DNA of 64,000 bases. Source: Alistipes sp. GTDB taxonomy: Bacteria; Bacteroidota; Bacteroidia; Bacteroidales; Rikenellaceae. The DNA lies in NCBI RefSeq assembly GCF_020026455.1, contig NZ_JAHHQJ010000016.1, positions 1 through 64,000 on the forward strand. The letters run 5' to 3'. Of the stretch, positions 8,423 through 18,095 are shown one piece after another (the stretch's first letter is position 1; each line of letters starts with the position of its first letter). The notes under the pieces were generated by a model. That model saw only the letters and a list, made by a program, of their open reading frames with translations, was not told the DNA's origin and ran no database searches. The translations under genes were made by a program, and so were the position numbers.

Positions 8423-9322
8423 ATGTCACGTACAGATTTTAATACATTATTGGAAGCCGGTGCGCACTTCGGTCACCTGAAGCGCAAATGGAACCCCAAA
8501 ATGGCTCCTTACATCTTCATGGAGAAGAACGGCATCCACATCATCGACCTGCACAAAACTCTCCTGAAGATCGATGAGGCTGCTGCGGCCATCAAGCAGA
8601 TCGCCAAGAGCGGTCGCCGCGTGCTGTTCGTAGCAACCAAGAAGCAGGCCAAGGAGATTGTTGCCGAAAAGGTGGCTGCCGTCGGTATGCCCTACGTCAC
8701 CGAGCGTTGGGCTGGCGGTATGCTGACAAACTTCCCCACCATACGTAAGGCCGTCAAGAAAATGGCTACCATCGACAAGATGGCTTCCGACGGCACGTTC
8801 GATAATTTCTCCAAGCGCGAGAAGCTCCAGATCTCCCGCCAGCGTGCGAAACTGGAGAAGAACCTCGGTTCGATTGCCGACCTGACGCGTCTCCCGGCTG
8901 CTCTGTTCGTCGTGGACGTTCAGAAGGAGGCCAACGCCGTGAAGGAGGCAAAGCGCCTCAGCATCCCCGTATTTGCAATGGTAGACACTTGTTGTGATCC
9001 GACCGACATTGATTACGTTATCCCTGCAAATGACGATGCCACCAAGTCGATCGCCGTGGTTCTCGAAGCCATGTGCGCCGCTATCGCCGAGGGCACCGAG
9101 GAGCGCAAACTCGAAAAGGAGAAGGAGGCACAGGAGGCTGACGCCGAGGGTGCAACCGTAAAGAAGGAGGGCAAGCCCCGCATCAAGAAGGCCGTGAAGG
9201 CTGCGATCGATGCCGAGGAGGCTGTCGTGGCAGAGGTTGTCGCCGCTGTCGAGACTCCCAACGAGGAGGCTGTAGCCGCTCCGGCAGAAGCAGCCGAGAC
9301 CGCCGAGGAGAAGGCGGAATAA
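8423..9322 (+). CDS. rpsB: 30S ribosomal protein S2
   Basis: A 299-residue uS2. The core (residues 1 to about 225) carries LLEAGAHFGHLKRKWNPKM, the WAGGMLTNF stretch and VDTCCDPTDIDYVIPANDDA. It is longer than the usual ~240-260 residues because of a C-terminal tail of about 70 residues rich in Ala, Glu and Lys with a basic patch (KPRIKKAVKAA), probably disordered. The 185-nt gap before it contains no gene but could hold an S2-responsive leader. tsf follows 36 bp later, the near-universal rpsB-tsf order. Confidence 0.96.
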   Translation: MSRTDFNTLLEAGAHFGHLKRKWNPKMAPYIFMEKNGIHIIDLHKTLLKIDEAAAAIKQIAKSGRRVLFVATKKQAKEIVAEKVAAVGMPYVTERWAGGMLTNFPTIRKAVKKMATIDKMASDGTFDNFSKREKLQISRQRAKLEKNLGSIADLTRLPAALFVVDVQKEANAVKEAKRLSIPVFAMVDTCCDPTDIDYVIPANDDATKSIAVVLEAMCAAIAEGTEERKLEKEKEAQEADAEGATVKKEGKPRIKKAVKAAIDAEEAVVAEVVAAVETPNEEAVAAPAEAAETAEEKAE

Positions 9323-9358
9323 TTGAATTTACGAACCTTATAGAGAAAGGACAAGATT

Positions 9359-10189
9359 ATGGAAATCAAAGCTGCTGATGTAATGAAGCTCCGCAAAATG
9401 ACCGGCGCCGGCATGATGGACTGTAAGAAAGCCCTCATGGAAGCCGAAGGTGATTTTGCTCGCGCTCAGGATATTATCCGCGAGAAAGGTAAGCTCATCG
9501 TTGCCAAGCGCGCCGACCGCACCGCTACCGAGGGTGTCGTCGTTACGAAGATCGTAGGCCAGAAGGCTTACATCCTCTGCCTGGCATGCGAGACCGATTT
9601 CGTGGCTCAGAACTCCGAATATACGGCTTCGGCCGAGGCCATGCTGGAGGTTGCCGTGAAGAACGACGCTGCCGACCGCGATGCGCTGATGGCTGCTAAA
9701 AATGAAGAAGGCCGCACCGTCGAGGAGATGGTGACCGAGAAATCGGGTCAGACGGGCGAGAAGATCGAGTTGGCCTACTACGGCCGTATCGAGGCTCCCT
9801 ACTGCGCCGCTTACGTGCACTTCAACAAGAAGCTGGGTACGATCCTGGGCTTCAACAAGGAGATTCCCGCCGAGGTTGCTCACACCGTGACCATGCAGGC
9901 TACGGCCATGGCTCCCGTTTCGATCTCGGAGGCTGACTGCCCCGCAGAGGTTGTGGAGCACGAGCGCAAGATTGCCGTGGAGGCCATGAAGCAGGATCCC
10001 AAGAACGCCAACAAACCCGAGGCTATTCTGGAGAAGATCGCCGAAGGAAAGATGCGCAAGTTCTTTGAGGAGAACACGCTGCTGGCCCAGCCGGTGGTAG
10101 GTGAGAAAGAGTCGATCGCCGACTATATCCACAAGGCGGACAAGGAGGCTACGGTTGTGGCTTACAAGCGGTTCGCTCTGGGCGAGTAG
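9359..10189 (+). CDS. tsf: Elongation factor Ts
   Basis: A 276-residue guanine-nucleotide exchange factor for EF-Tu. The N-terminal UBA-like domain has the KLRKMTGAGMMDCKKALMEA signature and the core carries the diagnostic CETDFVAQN motif. A C-terminal helical region ends in NTLLAQPVVGEKES. Second gene of the rpsB-tsf pair, followed by a strong terminator. Confidence 0.97.
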   Translation: MEIKAADVMKLRKMTGAGMMDCKKALMEAEGDFARAQDIIREKGKLIVAKRADRTATEGVVVTKIVGQKAYILCLACETDFVAQNSEYTASAEAMLEVAVKNDAADRDALMAAKNEEGRTVEEMVTEKSGQTGEKIELAYYGRIEAPYCAAYVHFNKKLGTILGFNKEIPAEVAHTVTMQATAMAPVSISEADCPAEVVEHERKIAVEAMKQDPKNANKPEAILEKIAEGKMRKFFEENTLLAQPVVGEKESIADYIHKADKEATVVAYKRFALGE

Positions 10190-10225
10190 GCTTCGATCCC
10201 GGACGGAAAATTCCGCATATCGTTC

Positions 10226-10279
10226 GAAATCCCCGAATGGGACGTACTTCGGTACTCCCGTCCGGGGATTTCTCTTGTT
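10226..10279 (+). terminator. Long hairpin terminator after tsf
   Basis: GAAATCCCCG (10226-10235) pairs perfectly with CGGGGATTTC (10263-10272). Inside it a second stem, GGGA-C-GTAC with GTAC-TCCC, is capped by a TTCG tetraloop. TCTTGTT follows. Confidence 0.8.
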
Positions 10280-10793
10280 GCGTGTACCGTCTCTGCTTGA
10301 AATCTGTAGCGGGAGTGTTCCTCTGCCGAGCAGAAACCCGTGGCCGCCGGCATGGGGCCTGTGCACGACAAGCCCGGGCCCGCCGGGGAGTGGGAGGCTG
10401 GTTGCTGCCGGCCTTGTGCGAGCGGGAGAGTGTCGCTTTGTCCATTGTGCGGTCGAAGGTGTGAAGCGGGAGAAGCGGAGGAGTACCGGGGAGCGGTGGA
10501 AAATGCGGCAGCTGCGGCGGAGTATGGCGCAGGATGCAGAGCCATGGTGCGCAACATGTGGTGGGCAGAGGTGAGCGGTCGTGCTGCGATGGCGGAATGT
10601 GGGGACTACGGCGGCGAATGTGGTGCGAAATGCACAGTGATGCAGGGTCGCGGCGGAAAATGCGGTGAAATGAGGTGGCGGTGGAATGCTGCTGCGATGG
10701 TGGAATGCGGGGCCTGCGGCGGATGCAGAGGCCTGCGCGGATGCAGCGGCCTGCGGCGAAATAATGCGGGGGCGGAGTGTTGCGGAAAGGGTG
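10280..10793. repeat. Gene-free G-rich repetitive gap
   Basis: No supported gene. From about 10570 the plus strand repeats GCGGAATG-like words. It ends in three clear units of about 18-19 bp (GGCCTGCGnCGGATGCAG at 10711-10729 and 10730-10747, partial at 10748-10758). The strong purine bias creates long spurious open frames. Confidence 0.6.
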
Positions 10794-10828
10794 GGTGGAG
10801 CCTATCAGGGCTCCACCTTTTCGATTTT
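10794..10828 (-). terminator. Hairpin spanning the stop codon of the AddA-like gene
   Basis: Perfect 9-bp stem GGTGGAGCC/GGCTCCACC (10794-10802 with 10809-10817) with a 6-nt loop; the TGA of the minus-strand gene sits in the loop. The T-run follows on the plus side (TTTTCGATTTT), so it would terminate plus-strand transcription better than minus-strand transcription. Confidence 0.5.
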
Positions 10829-13800
10829 ACCCAGTTTCACATACCACAGATAACCCTCGGCCGGGGCATAGCCCATTTCGCCCAGCAGGCGGAGGTATTC
10901 GCGCATCTGCCGCCGGTAGCGTTCGGCGTCGTGCATGCCGAATTTGTAGTCGACGACGATGACCCGCCGTCCGTCGATCATCACGCGGTCGGGACGCCGT
11001 GTCGACGCTCTTCCGGGGATGATGATTTCGTTCTCGTTGCGCACGCGTTCCCAGCCTCCGCCGAACCATTCGCGCACCTCGGGGAGTTCCAGGGCCCGGG
11101 CGATCATTTGACGCAGGGTCGCGGCCTCGGATTCGGACAGCGTGCCGTCGGCCTGCATGCCGCGCACGGCCTCGTGGATCTCGGCTTCGTCGTCGGCCTG
11201 CTCGAAGGCCTTGTGCATCAGGATGCCGAGGTTCCGGGGCGAGAGTTCGACCTGGCCGTCGTCCTCGAAATAGCGTTGCGAGGGGAGCCGCAGCCGCAGA
11301 TCAGCCTGCGCCGTGGGATACTCTTCCAGGATGACGTGCTCGGCCTCGGAGCGTTTCGATCCGCCCGCGATGGGTCCCGCAAACTCCCCGAAAGTGTAGT
11401 GTTCGCCCGTCTCGTCGATGGTGCAGCGGCCTTCGAAATCGCCCGCCAGCGCCTTGTCTCCCTCGGTGGTGATGCCCTGGAGCAGCAGTCCCCCGACCGT
11501 GCGGCCGCCTTTCTGCGGGATGAAGATGTGCAGCGACTCGGCGGCGCGCGTGAGGGCTACGTACAGCAGGTTGACGTTGTCGACGTGGGCGTAGACCAGC
11601 TCGCGGAAGTATTCCGGAGAGAAGTCCGATTCGCCCATCGCCTTCTTGTACCTGACCGGGAAGCGGCCGATGGCTTCGGCTCCGTTGCCGCGGGCCTCGG
11701 CCCAGACGATGTTCTGCACCGCGCCGCTCGATTTGGGGTCCAGCGGCCATGAGCAGTAGGGGATGATAACGGCCCGTTTTTCAAGCCCCTTGGCCTTGTG
11801 GACGGTGGTGATCTCGACCGTCGCAACGCTCTCTCCGACCGACAGCGAGCGGTTTTTGCCCGTCTCCTCCCACCAGCGGAGGAACAGCGCGATGTCGGCG
11901 ATTTTCGTCGCGCAGAACGCGATGATCTGCTCGTGGATGGCCTGAAGATAGGCCGTCTGCCGGCGGTCGCCCTGCAGGGAGTGGCGCATGACGATCCGTT
12001 CGAACGCCTCCTCGGGCGACAGAAGCCGCACCGAGCGGAAAAAGTCGCGTTCCGGGTCGTCGAGCGGCCGGTCGAACGGGTGGCCGAGGTAGTGGTTGTA
12101 GACGGCGCGCGAGAGCGAGTCGTCGGGATTGAGCGCCAGCCGCAGGGCCGCGGCGATGAACGAACTGATGGGGGCGTTGCCCACGATCAGAGCCTCCTGA
12201 GTCATCACGTCGAAGCGGTAGCGCGGCTCCTCGTTGCGGCGTTTGAAGTCGAGCAGCTCGGCGGCGACCTTCGCGCCGTCGGTGGCCCCGCGCACGAGGA
12301 TCATGATGTCGCACGGGCGGAATCCCTTGTCGATCAGCGCGCAGATGCGTTCCACGACGGGTGGACGCTCGGCGAAAGTCTCGATCGAGACATAGCCCGG
12401 GTGTTCGGCCTTGCGGCGCGGGAGCTGTGCGTGTCCGCGGTAGGCGTCGGCAAGGGTGTCGCGCAGTGCGGCGGCCTCCGCAGGGGCGATGGAGCCTTCC
12501 TCGGAGGCTTTTGCGAGGGTTTCGTTCAGCGCACGGTTGTCCGCCGCGACGATCCGTTCGATGATGTTGTTGTTGAAGGCGACCACCGCCGGGAGGCTCC
12601 GCCAGTTCTCCCGCAGCACCTCGACTTCGGTGTCGCCCGCACCCAGCGCCTGCTGGGCCGCGTCGTGGAGGATCTTCCAGTCGCCGCCCCGCCAGCGGTA
12701 GATCGACTGCTTGATGTCGCCCACGATCAGCACCGAGGTCGCCTCCGACTGCGCCATGGCGTTTTGCAGCAGGGGCAGGAAGTTTTCCCACTCCTTCAGG
12801 GAGGTGTCCTGGAATTCGTCGATCATGAAGCGCTCGAAACGGTTGCCCACCTTCTCGTAGATGAACGGCGCGTCGTTGTGGCCGATGAACTCCGAGAGGA
12901 CGTATTTGGTTTCCGAAAGGAGCATCATGTTCTGCTCGTCGCACAGCTGCTGCACCCGCTTGTAGAGATCCGAAAGCAGGGCAAAGCTGCGGTAGTTCTC
13001 CTTCACGAGGTCACAGGTGTTCCAGCTCCTGCAGTTGGTGTCGTAGATGTCGCACATCTCGTGCAGCAGGGGCTGCAGCTCGGGGGCCAGCGCCTGAGCG
13101 GGAGATCCCTTGGCGGCCCAGCCTTCGGGCGAGGCGGCCATCTTGGCCACCGTCGCGCCGTAGGGTTTCAATTCGCCCGCGGCGACGGTGAAGAACCAGT
13201 TGGCGAAGCTGCGGCTCTTGCCCGAAAAGTCGGCGGCCGTAAGCCCGGCCCGGGAGATGATCGCAACGGCCTTTGCGGCGGTCTGCTGCAATTGTGTTTT
13301 GGTCGCCGCGGCCTCTGCCGTGACGCGCGATACGATCCGTCCCAGCTCTTCGCGCGAGCGCGACACCGACAGCACATCCTTGTTCTTCTCCTTGAAGAGC
13401 TCGCCGCCGAGCGACAGGATCCCGTCGCGTATGTCCCATTTGCGGCCTTCGTCGATACGCTCCTGCACGAACTCCGTGAGCCAGCGTTGCAGGTCGCGGT
13501 CGACGGTGATCTGTTCGATGAGCGTGTCGGCGCCCTTCGACAGCACCGACGTCGTCTCGATCTCGACGTTGTAATTGAGGTCGATGCCCAACTCCTTGAT
13601 GAAGGCCCGCAGAATGCGCTGGAAGAAGGTGTCGATGGTCAGCACCGTGAAGCGCGAATAGTCGTGCAGGATTTTCGAACGCACCTCGGCGGCACGTTTG
13701 CGCACCGAGCGCTCGTCGAGCGAGAGCTCGCGGCAGAGGTTGGCCAGATAGGGACTTGCGGCTCCCGAGGCCAGGAGGTGGATCTCCTTCAGAATACGCG

Positions 13801-13951
13801 ATTTCATCTCCTCGGTGGCCTTGTTCGTGAAGGTCACGGCGAGGATGTGGCGGTAGAGACCCGGTTGCTCGATCACGTCGCGGACGTATTTGTAGGCCAG
13901 CTGGTAGGTTTTCCCCGATCCGGCACTTGCATTCAGAATCTTCGCTCTCAC
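10805..13951 (-). CDS. AddA/RecB-like UvrD-family helicase-nuclease
   Basis: A 1048-residue protein. The superfamily 1A helicase motifs are in order: Walker A ASAGSGKT (residues 8-15), TFTNKATEEM, MIDEFQDTS (motif II), GDIKQSIYRWRGGD, VHKAKGLEKRAVI and LYVALTRAAESL. A C-terminal PD-(D/E)XK nuclease domain is marked by VIVVDYKFG and a following QMREYLRLL. This is the layout of AddA, the helicase-nuclease that processes double-strand ends for RecA. The AddB-like partner starts 0.9 kb away in the opposite orientation. It is shorter than Bacillus AddA (about 1230 residues), as is common in Bacteroidetes. Confidence 0.9.
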   Translation of the reverse strand: MRAKILNASAGSGKTYQLAYKYVRDVIEQPGLYRHILAVTFTNKATEEMKSRILKEIHLLASGAASPYLANLCRELSLDERSVRKRAAEVRSKILHDYSRFTVLTIDTFFQRILRAFIKELGIDLNYNVEIETTSVLSKGADTLIEQITVDRDLQRWLTEFVQERIDEGRKWDIRDGILSLGGELFKEKNKDVLSVSRSREELGRIVSRVTAEAAATKTQLQQTAAKAVAIISRAGLTAADFSGKSRSFANWFFTVAAGELKPYGATVAKMAASPEGWAAKGSPAQALAPELQPLLHEMCDIYDTNCRSWNTCDLVKENYRSFALLSDLYKRVQQLCDEQNMMLLSETKYVLSEFIGHNDAPFIYEKVGNRFERFMIDEFQDTSLKEWENFLPLLQNAMAQSEATSVLIVGDIKQSIYRWRGGDWKILHDAAQQALGAGDTEVEVLRENWRSLPAVVAFNNNIIERIVAADNRALNETLAKASEEGSIAPAEAAALRDTLADAYRGHAQLPRRKAEHPGYVSIETFAERPPVVERICALIDKGFRPCDIMILVRGATDGAKVAAELLDFKRRNEEPRYRFDVMTQEALIVGNAPISSFIAAALRLALNPDDSLSRAVYNHYLGHPFDRPLDDPERDFFRSVRLLSPEEAFERIVMRHSLQGDRRQTAYLQAIHEQIIAFCATKIADIALFLRWWEETGKNRSLSVGESVATVEITTVHKAKGLEKRAVIIPYCSWPLDPKSSGAVQNIVWAEARGNGAEAIGRFPVRYKKAMGESDFSPEYFRELVYAHVDNVNLLYVALTRAAESLHIFIPQKGGRTVGGLLLQGITTEGDKALAGDFEGRCTIDETGEHYTFGEFAGPIAGGSKRSEAEHVILEEYPTAQADLRLRLPSQRYFEDDGQVELSPRNLGILMHKAFEQADDEAEIHEAVRGMQADGTLSESEAATLRQMIARALELPEVREWFGGGWERVRNENEIIIPGRASTRRPDRVMIDGRRVIVVDYKFGMHDAERYRRQMREYLRLLGEMGYAPAEGYLWYVKLGKIEKVEP

Positions 13952-14046
13952 TGTCCGAAATTTCGTTTTAATGGGTAAAAATACAAAACAAATCCCGAAC
14001 TTCGCAATAATTTTGTAATTTAGCGGAGCTAAAACAAGATCTTGAT

Positions 14047-14748
14047 ATGAAGAAAATGATTCTGACGGCCGTGATGCTGGCCGCCGCAGTGCTCTGTCGG
14101 GCGCAGCAGCCCGCCGAAAGCGGGGAACACCGCGAATGGCTCACGTCGTTTACGGCCGTCGAGGTGTCGGCGCCGCTCGACGTCAAATTCGTGCAGGTAC
14201 CCGATACTGAAGCCCCCAAGATCATCTACGACACCAAAGGTTCCTATACGACCAAATTCCGCGCCGAGGTGAAGGACAAGGTCCTGCACATCACGGAGCG
14301 CTCCGATGCCCGCCGGCCCGAACGTACGTCGGTGACGGTTTATTACAACTCGCTGGAGCGCATCGCCATTGCCGACGCCGTGGCGACGTTCGACAGCACG
14401 CTGGTGGCCACGGTCCTCGACCTGACCGTGGGCGGCATGGCGCAGGTGAAGGCTCGGATGGATGTCAAGGATCTGAAAATGGAGCTTACGGGCAAGAGCT
14501 CGGCGACGCTGACGGGTGCGGTGCGCTATCTCTCGCTGTTCGTCTCGACCGGAAAACTCGACGCCGCAGCTCTGGAGGTGATGGCCGCCGAGGTCAATGT
14601 CTCCAGCTCGGGTATGGCCGCACTGTGGGTGACCGACCGTTTCCTGGGCAAAACCTCGACTGGGGGCAAGATCACCTACAAGGGGTCTCCGTCGATCGTG
14701 CGCAGCGGCGCGAAGTTCATGGGTGGCGACATAACCCGTCTGGAGTAA
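14047..14748 (+). CDS. Exported DUF2807 / head-GIN-type beta protein
   Basis: A 233-residue protein with a signal peptide (MKKMILTAVMLAAAVLCRAQ). The body has the repeating beta-strand rhythm of DUF2807 putative auto-transporter adhesins: LTSFTAVEVSAPLDVKFVQ, VTVYYNSLERIAIADAVATF, then alternating short strands ending in GDITRLE. Such proteins are predicted parallel beta-helices at the cell surface or in the periplasm; their function is unknown. It lies between the divergent AddA- and AddB-like genes and reads in the AddB direction, with 124 bp before the next gene. Nothing visible ties it to DNA repair. Confidence 0.75.
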   Translation: MKKMILTAVMLAAAVLCRAQQPAESGEHREWLTSFTAVEVSAPLDVKFVQVPDTEAPKIIYDTKGSYTTKFRAEVKDKVLHITERSDARRPERTSVTVYYNSLERIAIADAVATFDSTLVATVLDLTVGGMAQVKARMDVKDLKMELTGKSSATLTGAVRYLSLFVSTGKLDAAALEVMAAEVNVSSSGMAALWVTDRFLGKTSTGGKITYKGSPSIVRSGAKFMGGDITRLE

Positions 14749-14872
14749 GGTTTCTGGCGCTCCGGCGGGGCGTTGAGCCGTTGCCGGGGTGCTGTTTGCG
14801 GCTTCCGGCCGCGCCGGTCGTTCCGCTCATCCCCCGAATCTCCGCCCCGGGCAGGGGCTTGTTGGTCTCGCT

Positions 14873-17713
14873 ATGAAAACTTTCCTATCCGAAGTCGCCC
14901 GCGACCTTTACGAACGCTACGGCGAAGGGCTTTCCGAAAGGGCGATCCTCTTTCCGTCGCGTCGTGCGCGGCTGTTCTTTGTCGATGCCCTGGCGCAGAT
15001 CGCCGGGCGCCCGATGTGGCAGCCGCAGTGGGTTACGGTCGACGACCTGACGACCGAGATCTCGGGGCTCCGCACCGGGGACCGCGTGCGGCTGATCACC
15101 GAACTCTATAAAATCTACTCGGAATACCACGCCGAGCCGTTCGACAAGTTCTATTTCTGGGGCGACATGCTCTTGACGGATTTCGACACCATCGACAAAT
15201 ACCGGATCGACGCCGCGATGCTGTTCCGCAACATCTCGGAGATCAAGGAACTCGAGGCCGATATTTCGTACCTTACGCCCGCGCAGCTGCAGATCCTGCG
15301 CTTCTGGTCGACACTCGCCGACGAGACCGACCTCTCGGAGGAGAAGCGCCGCTTCCTGGCAATCTGGAAGACCCTGGGGCCGGTTTACGCCCGCTTCCGC
15401 GAACGGCTCTCCGAACTGGGCATCGCCTACAACGGCATGGTCCAGCGGGCCGCCGCCGACCGCATCCGCGGTGGGGGATATGCCTTCGCCGAGGCACGGC
15501 GCTATGTCGTGGTGGGATTCAACGCCCTGTCGGAGTGCGAAAAACAGCTGTTTCGATTCCTCTCGACGGCTGCCGAGACCGATTTCTACTGGGATTACGA
15601 TTCCTACTACAAGGACCGCCCCGAGCAGGAGGCCGGGATGTTCGTGCGCGAGAATGTCGTGCAGTTCCCGCCGAGCGGAGAGGTGTCGCATGACAACATG
15701 GAGCGCCCGAAGGAGTTGACCGCCGTGGCCGCTGTGTCGAATGCCGTGCAGTGCAAGCATGCCGCCGCAATCCTGCGGGAACTGGCCGCCCGGGGGCCGC
15801 TGGACAAGCGTACCGCCGTGGTGCTGACCGACGAAAACCTGCTCCTGCCGCTGCTCTATGCCCTGCCGCCCGAGATCGGGAAGGTCAACGTCACGATGGG
15901 CTATCCGCTGCGTGCCAGCCTGGCCTACACCTTTATCGAACGCCTCGTGGAGCTGCAGGCCCACCGCCGCACGAAGGGTGCCGGCTGCACGTTCTACCAT
16001 GCTGACGTCGTGGGCATTCTCGCGCATCCCTACGTTGCCGACAGCGACCTCCGCGAGACCCGCGCCATGCAGGACGAGATCGTGCGTGAACGGCGCATCT
16101 CGGTTGACGCCGCATGGCTGGGGCGCAACGACCTGCTGCGGATGATCTTTTCGCCCGCCGCCGCGTGGCGCGAACTCTCCGACTGGCTGCTGCGGGTCGT
16201 AGCCGCCGTGGCCCGGACGCCCTACGAGGGCGATGACAGGCGTCAGCGGGTGGAGTTTCTGGCCGTGATTTCGGAGGAGATTTCCAAATTGTGCAATTCG
16301 CTGGATCAGTGCGACATCGAATTGACGACGGAGGTTTACACCTCGCTGCTGCGCCGCCATTTGCAGACCGTGCGCATCCCCTACGAAGGCGAGCCGCTCG
16401 AAGGGCTTCAGGTCATGGGGATCCTCGAAACCCGCAACCTCGATTTCGAAAACGTCGTCCTGCTCTCGATGAACGACGACAACTTCCCGGGCAACCACAT
16501 GGCGCAGGCGTCGTTCGTGCCCTACAACCTGCGGGCGGCCTACGGACTGCCTACGCCCGAACATCACGAAGGGGTCTATGCCTACTATTTCTATCGCCTC
16601 GTGCAGCGCGCCCGGCGGGTGTGGATGCTCTACTGCTCGCACGCCGACGACAAATCGACCGGCGAACCGAGCCGCTACATCTACCAGCTCGACTACGAGA
16701 GTGGATTCCCGGTTCGCAAGGTCGAGGTGGGGGTGGATGTCAACCTTGCCGAGACTGATCCGATCGAGGTGGCGAAGGACGAGGGAATCATGCGGCGTCT
16801 TGGGCGCTTCACCGATCCTGAATCGAAGGCCTCGCTCTCGCCGACGGCTTTCTTCCGCTATGTGGCCTGCCCCCTGCGGTTCTATTTTCACTCCGTGGCG
16901 CGGCTGCAGACCGACGACGAGATCGCCGAGGAGGTCGACGCCCCGATGTTCGGTACGATTCTCCATGCCGCGGTGCAGAAACTCTATGCCCGGATCGTGG
17001 GTGAGGCGCACCCCGGCGAGACCCTGCGGGCGATGATCCGCACGGGAGAGATCGCCGCGGCGGTCGAGGCGTCGATCAACGAGAATTATTTGCAGGATCC
17101 CGAGGCCACGACCGACGACTATACGGGCAACCTGCTGTTGGTCAAAGATATCGTTACGCGCTACCTGCGGGGCGGGGTGATGCCCTACGATGCGGCGCAC
17201 GATGGCTTCACGGTCACGGGGCTGGAGCAGGATGTGGCCTATTCGTTCCCGTTCCGGGCGCAGGGCCGGGCGCAGGCCGTGAAGTTCGCCGGCATTGCCG
17301 ACCGCATCGATGTGCTGGATGACGGAACGCTGCGTGTGGTGGACTACAAGACCGGGGCGCCGCATCTGGAGTTCGCCGGGGTGGAGAGCCTTTTCCGCGG
17401 TGAGGGCAAACAGCGGCTTTCGAACATCGTCCAGACCCTGCTCTATGCCATGATGCTCTACCATACGCGCGGCGTTGATGCCGAACCCGCGCTCTACTAC
17501 GTGCGGGCGATGAACCGTCCCGACTACCTGCCGACGCTCGACGACAAGCAGACGGGCATCCGCGGCGGGCGTTACACGCTCTATGCCGAACGCTTCGAGG
17601 AGTTGGTGGGCGAAACACTGGCGGAACTCTACGATCCGGCGGTTCCCTTCCGCCAGTGTGAGGACGCCGACACCTGCAAGTTCTGCGATTTCAACGTGAT
17701 TTGCAAGCGGTAG
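14873..17713 (+). CDS. AddB-like PD-(D/E)XK nuclease with Fe-S cysteines
   Basis: A 946-residue protein. The start at 14873 gives MKTFLSEVARDLYERYG; the frame is open 84 bp further upstream but without conserved character. The first two thirds are an inactivated-helicase-like region without a Walker A motif. The C-terminal nuclease has LRVVDYKTGAPH, the catalytic D-x-K. One Cys in VACPLRFYFHS and a final cluster TCKFCDFNVICKR (C-x2-C-x5-C) reproduce the four-cysteine iron-sulphur staple of AddB nucleases. Together with the divergent helicase-nuclease it would form a two-subunit end-resection enzyme. Confidence 0.88.
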   Translation: MKTFLSEVARDLYERYGEGLSERAILFPSRRARLFFVDALAQIAGRPMWQPQWVTVDDLTTEISGLRTGDRVRLITELYKIYSEYHAEPFDKFYFWGDMLLTDFDTIDKYRIDAAMLFRNISEIKELEADISYLTPAQLQILRFWSTLADETDLSEEKRRFLAIWKTLGPVYARFRERLSELGIAYNGMVQRAAADRIRGGGYAFAEARRYVVVGFNALSECEKQLFRFLSTAAETDFYWDYDSYYKDRPEQEAGMFVRENVVQFPPSGEVSHDNMERPKELTAVAAVSNAVQCKHAAAILRELAARGPLDKRTAVVLTDENLLLPLLYALPPEIGKVNVTMGYPLRASLAYTFIERLVELQAHRRTKGAGCTFYHADVVGILAHPYVADSDLRETRAMQDEIVRERRISVDAAWLGRNDLLRMIFSPAAAWRELSDWLLRVVAAVARTPYEGDDRRQRVEFLAVISEEISKLCNSLDQCDIELTTEVYTSLLRRHLQTVRIPYEGEPLEGLQVMGILETRNLDFENVVLLSMNDDNFPGNHMAQASFVPYNLRAAYGLPTPEHHEGVYAYYFYRLVQRARRVWMLYCSHADDKSTGEPSRYIYQLDYESGFPVRKVEVGVDVNLAETDPIEVAKDEGIMRRLGRFTDPESKASLSPTAFFRYVACPLRFYFHSVARLQTDDEIAEEVDAPMFGTILHAAVQKLYARIVGEAHPGETLRAMIRTGEIAAAVEASINENYLQDPEATTDDYTGNLLLVKDIVTRYLRGGVMPYDAAHDGFTVTGLEQDVAYSFPFRAQGRAQAVKFAGIADRIDVLDDGTLRVVDYKTGAPHLEFAGVESLFRGEGKQRLSNIVQTLLYAMMLYHTRGVDAEPALYYVRAMNRPDYLPTLDDKQTGIRGGRYTLYAERFEELVGETLAELYDPAVPFRQCEDADTCKFCDFNVICKR

Positions 17714-17728
17714 CTTTGCGCCTGCGGC

Positions 17729-18095
17729 CTTTCGGACGGCTTTTCAGAAGGTTTTTCGGACAGCCTTTCGGACGGCCTTTCGGATGACCCTTCGGGCGGC
17801 TGTTGGCTGTTATCGGGAGGCGTTTCGGACGGTGGTCGGCTGTTGCCGGAGAGGCCTTTTGGGCTGTGGTCGGCTGTTGCCGGGGGAGCTTTCGGGACTG
17901 TCCGGAGTGGTTCGGAGCCGGCGGAACTGTCGGGTCTTGTCAGGGTCTGTCGCGGGCGGCCGGGAGTAGTTGGGGCCTTGTCGGGAACGGTCGGGCTCTG
18001 CTGGGACTGGTCCGGAGCCGATGGAAGCAGTCGGGAACAGCTGGAGTTGGCCCGGAGCCGGCGGGTGCGGCCGGGCGTTATCGGGAGCAGTCGGG
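17729..18095. repeat. 12-bp tandem repeat and degenerate G-rich repeats
   Basis: Six contiguous 12-bp units of the form CTTTCGGACGGC run from 17729 to 17800. Further on, a unit of about 40 bp containing GTGGTCGGCTGTTGCCGG occurs twice (about 17830-17890). The rest, to 18095, is built of TCGGGA/CCGGAG words. No gene is supported between the AddB-like and HAD genes. Confidence 0.65.

Noticed and set aside
10340..11752. 470-codon plus-strand open frame
   Set aside because: It starts in the G-rich repeat and then runs antisense through the AddA-like gene; the frame follows the GC-rich third codon positions of that gene.
11798..13978. 726-codon plus-strand open frame opposite the AddA-like gene
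   Set aside because: The real protein has all helicase motifs on the other strand; this frame is rich in Arg, Val, His and Asp, as expected for antisense of GC-rich genes.
14885..17464. 859-codon minus-strand open frame opposite the AddB-like gene
   Set aside because: Antisense shadow without any recognisable motif; the sense protein has the nuclease and Fe-S residues.
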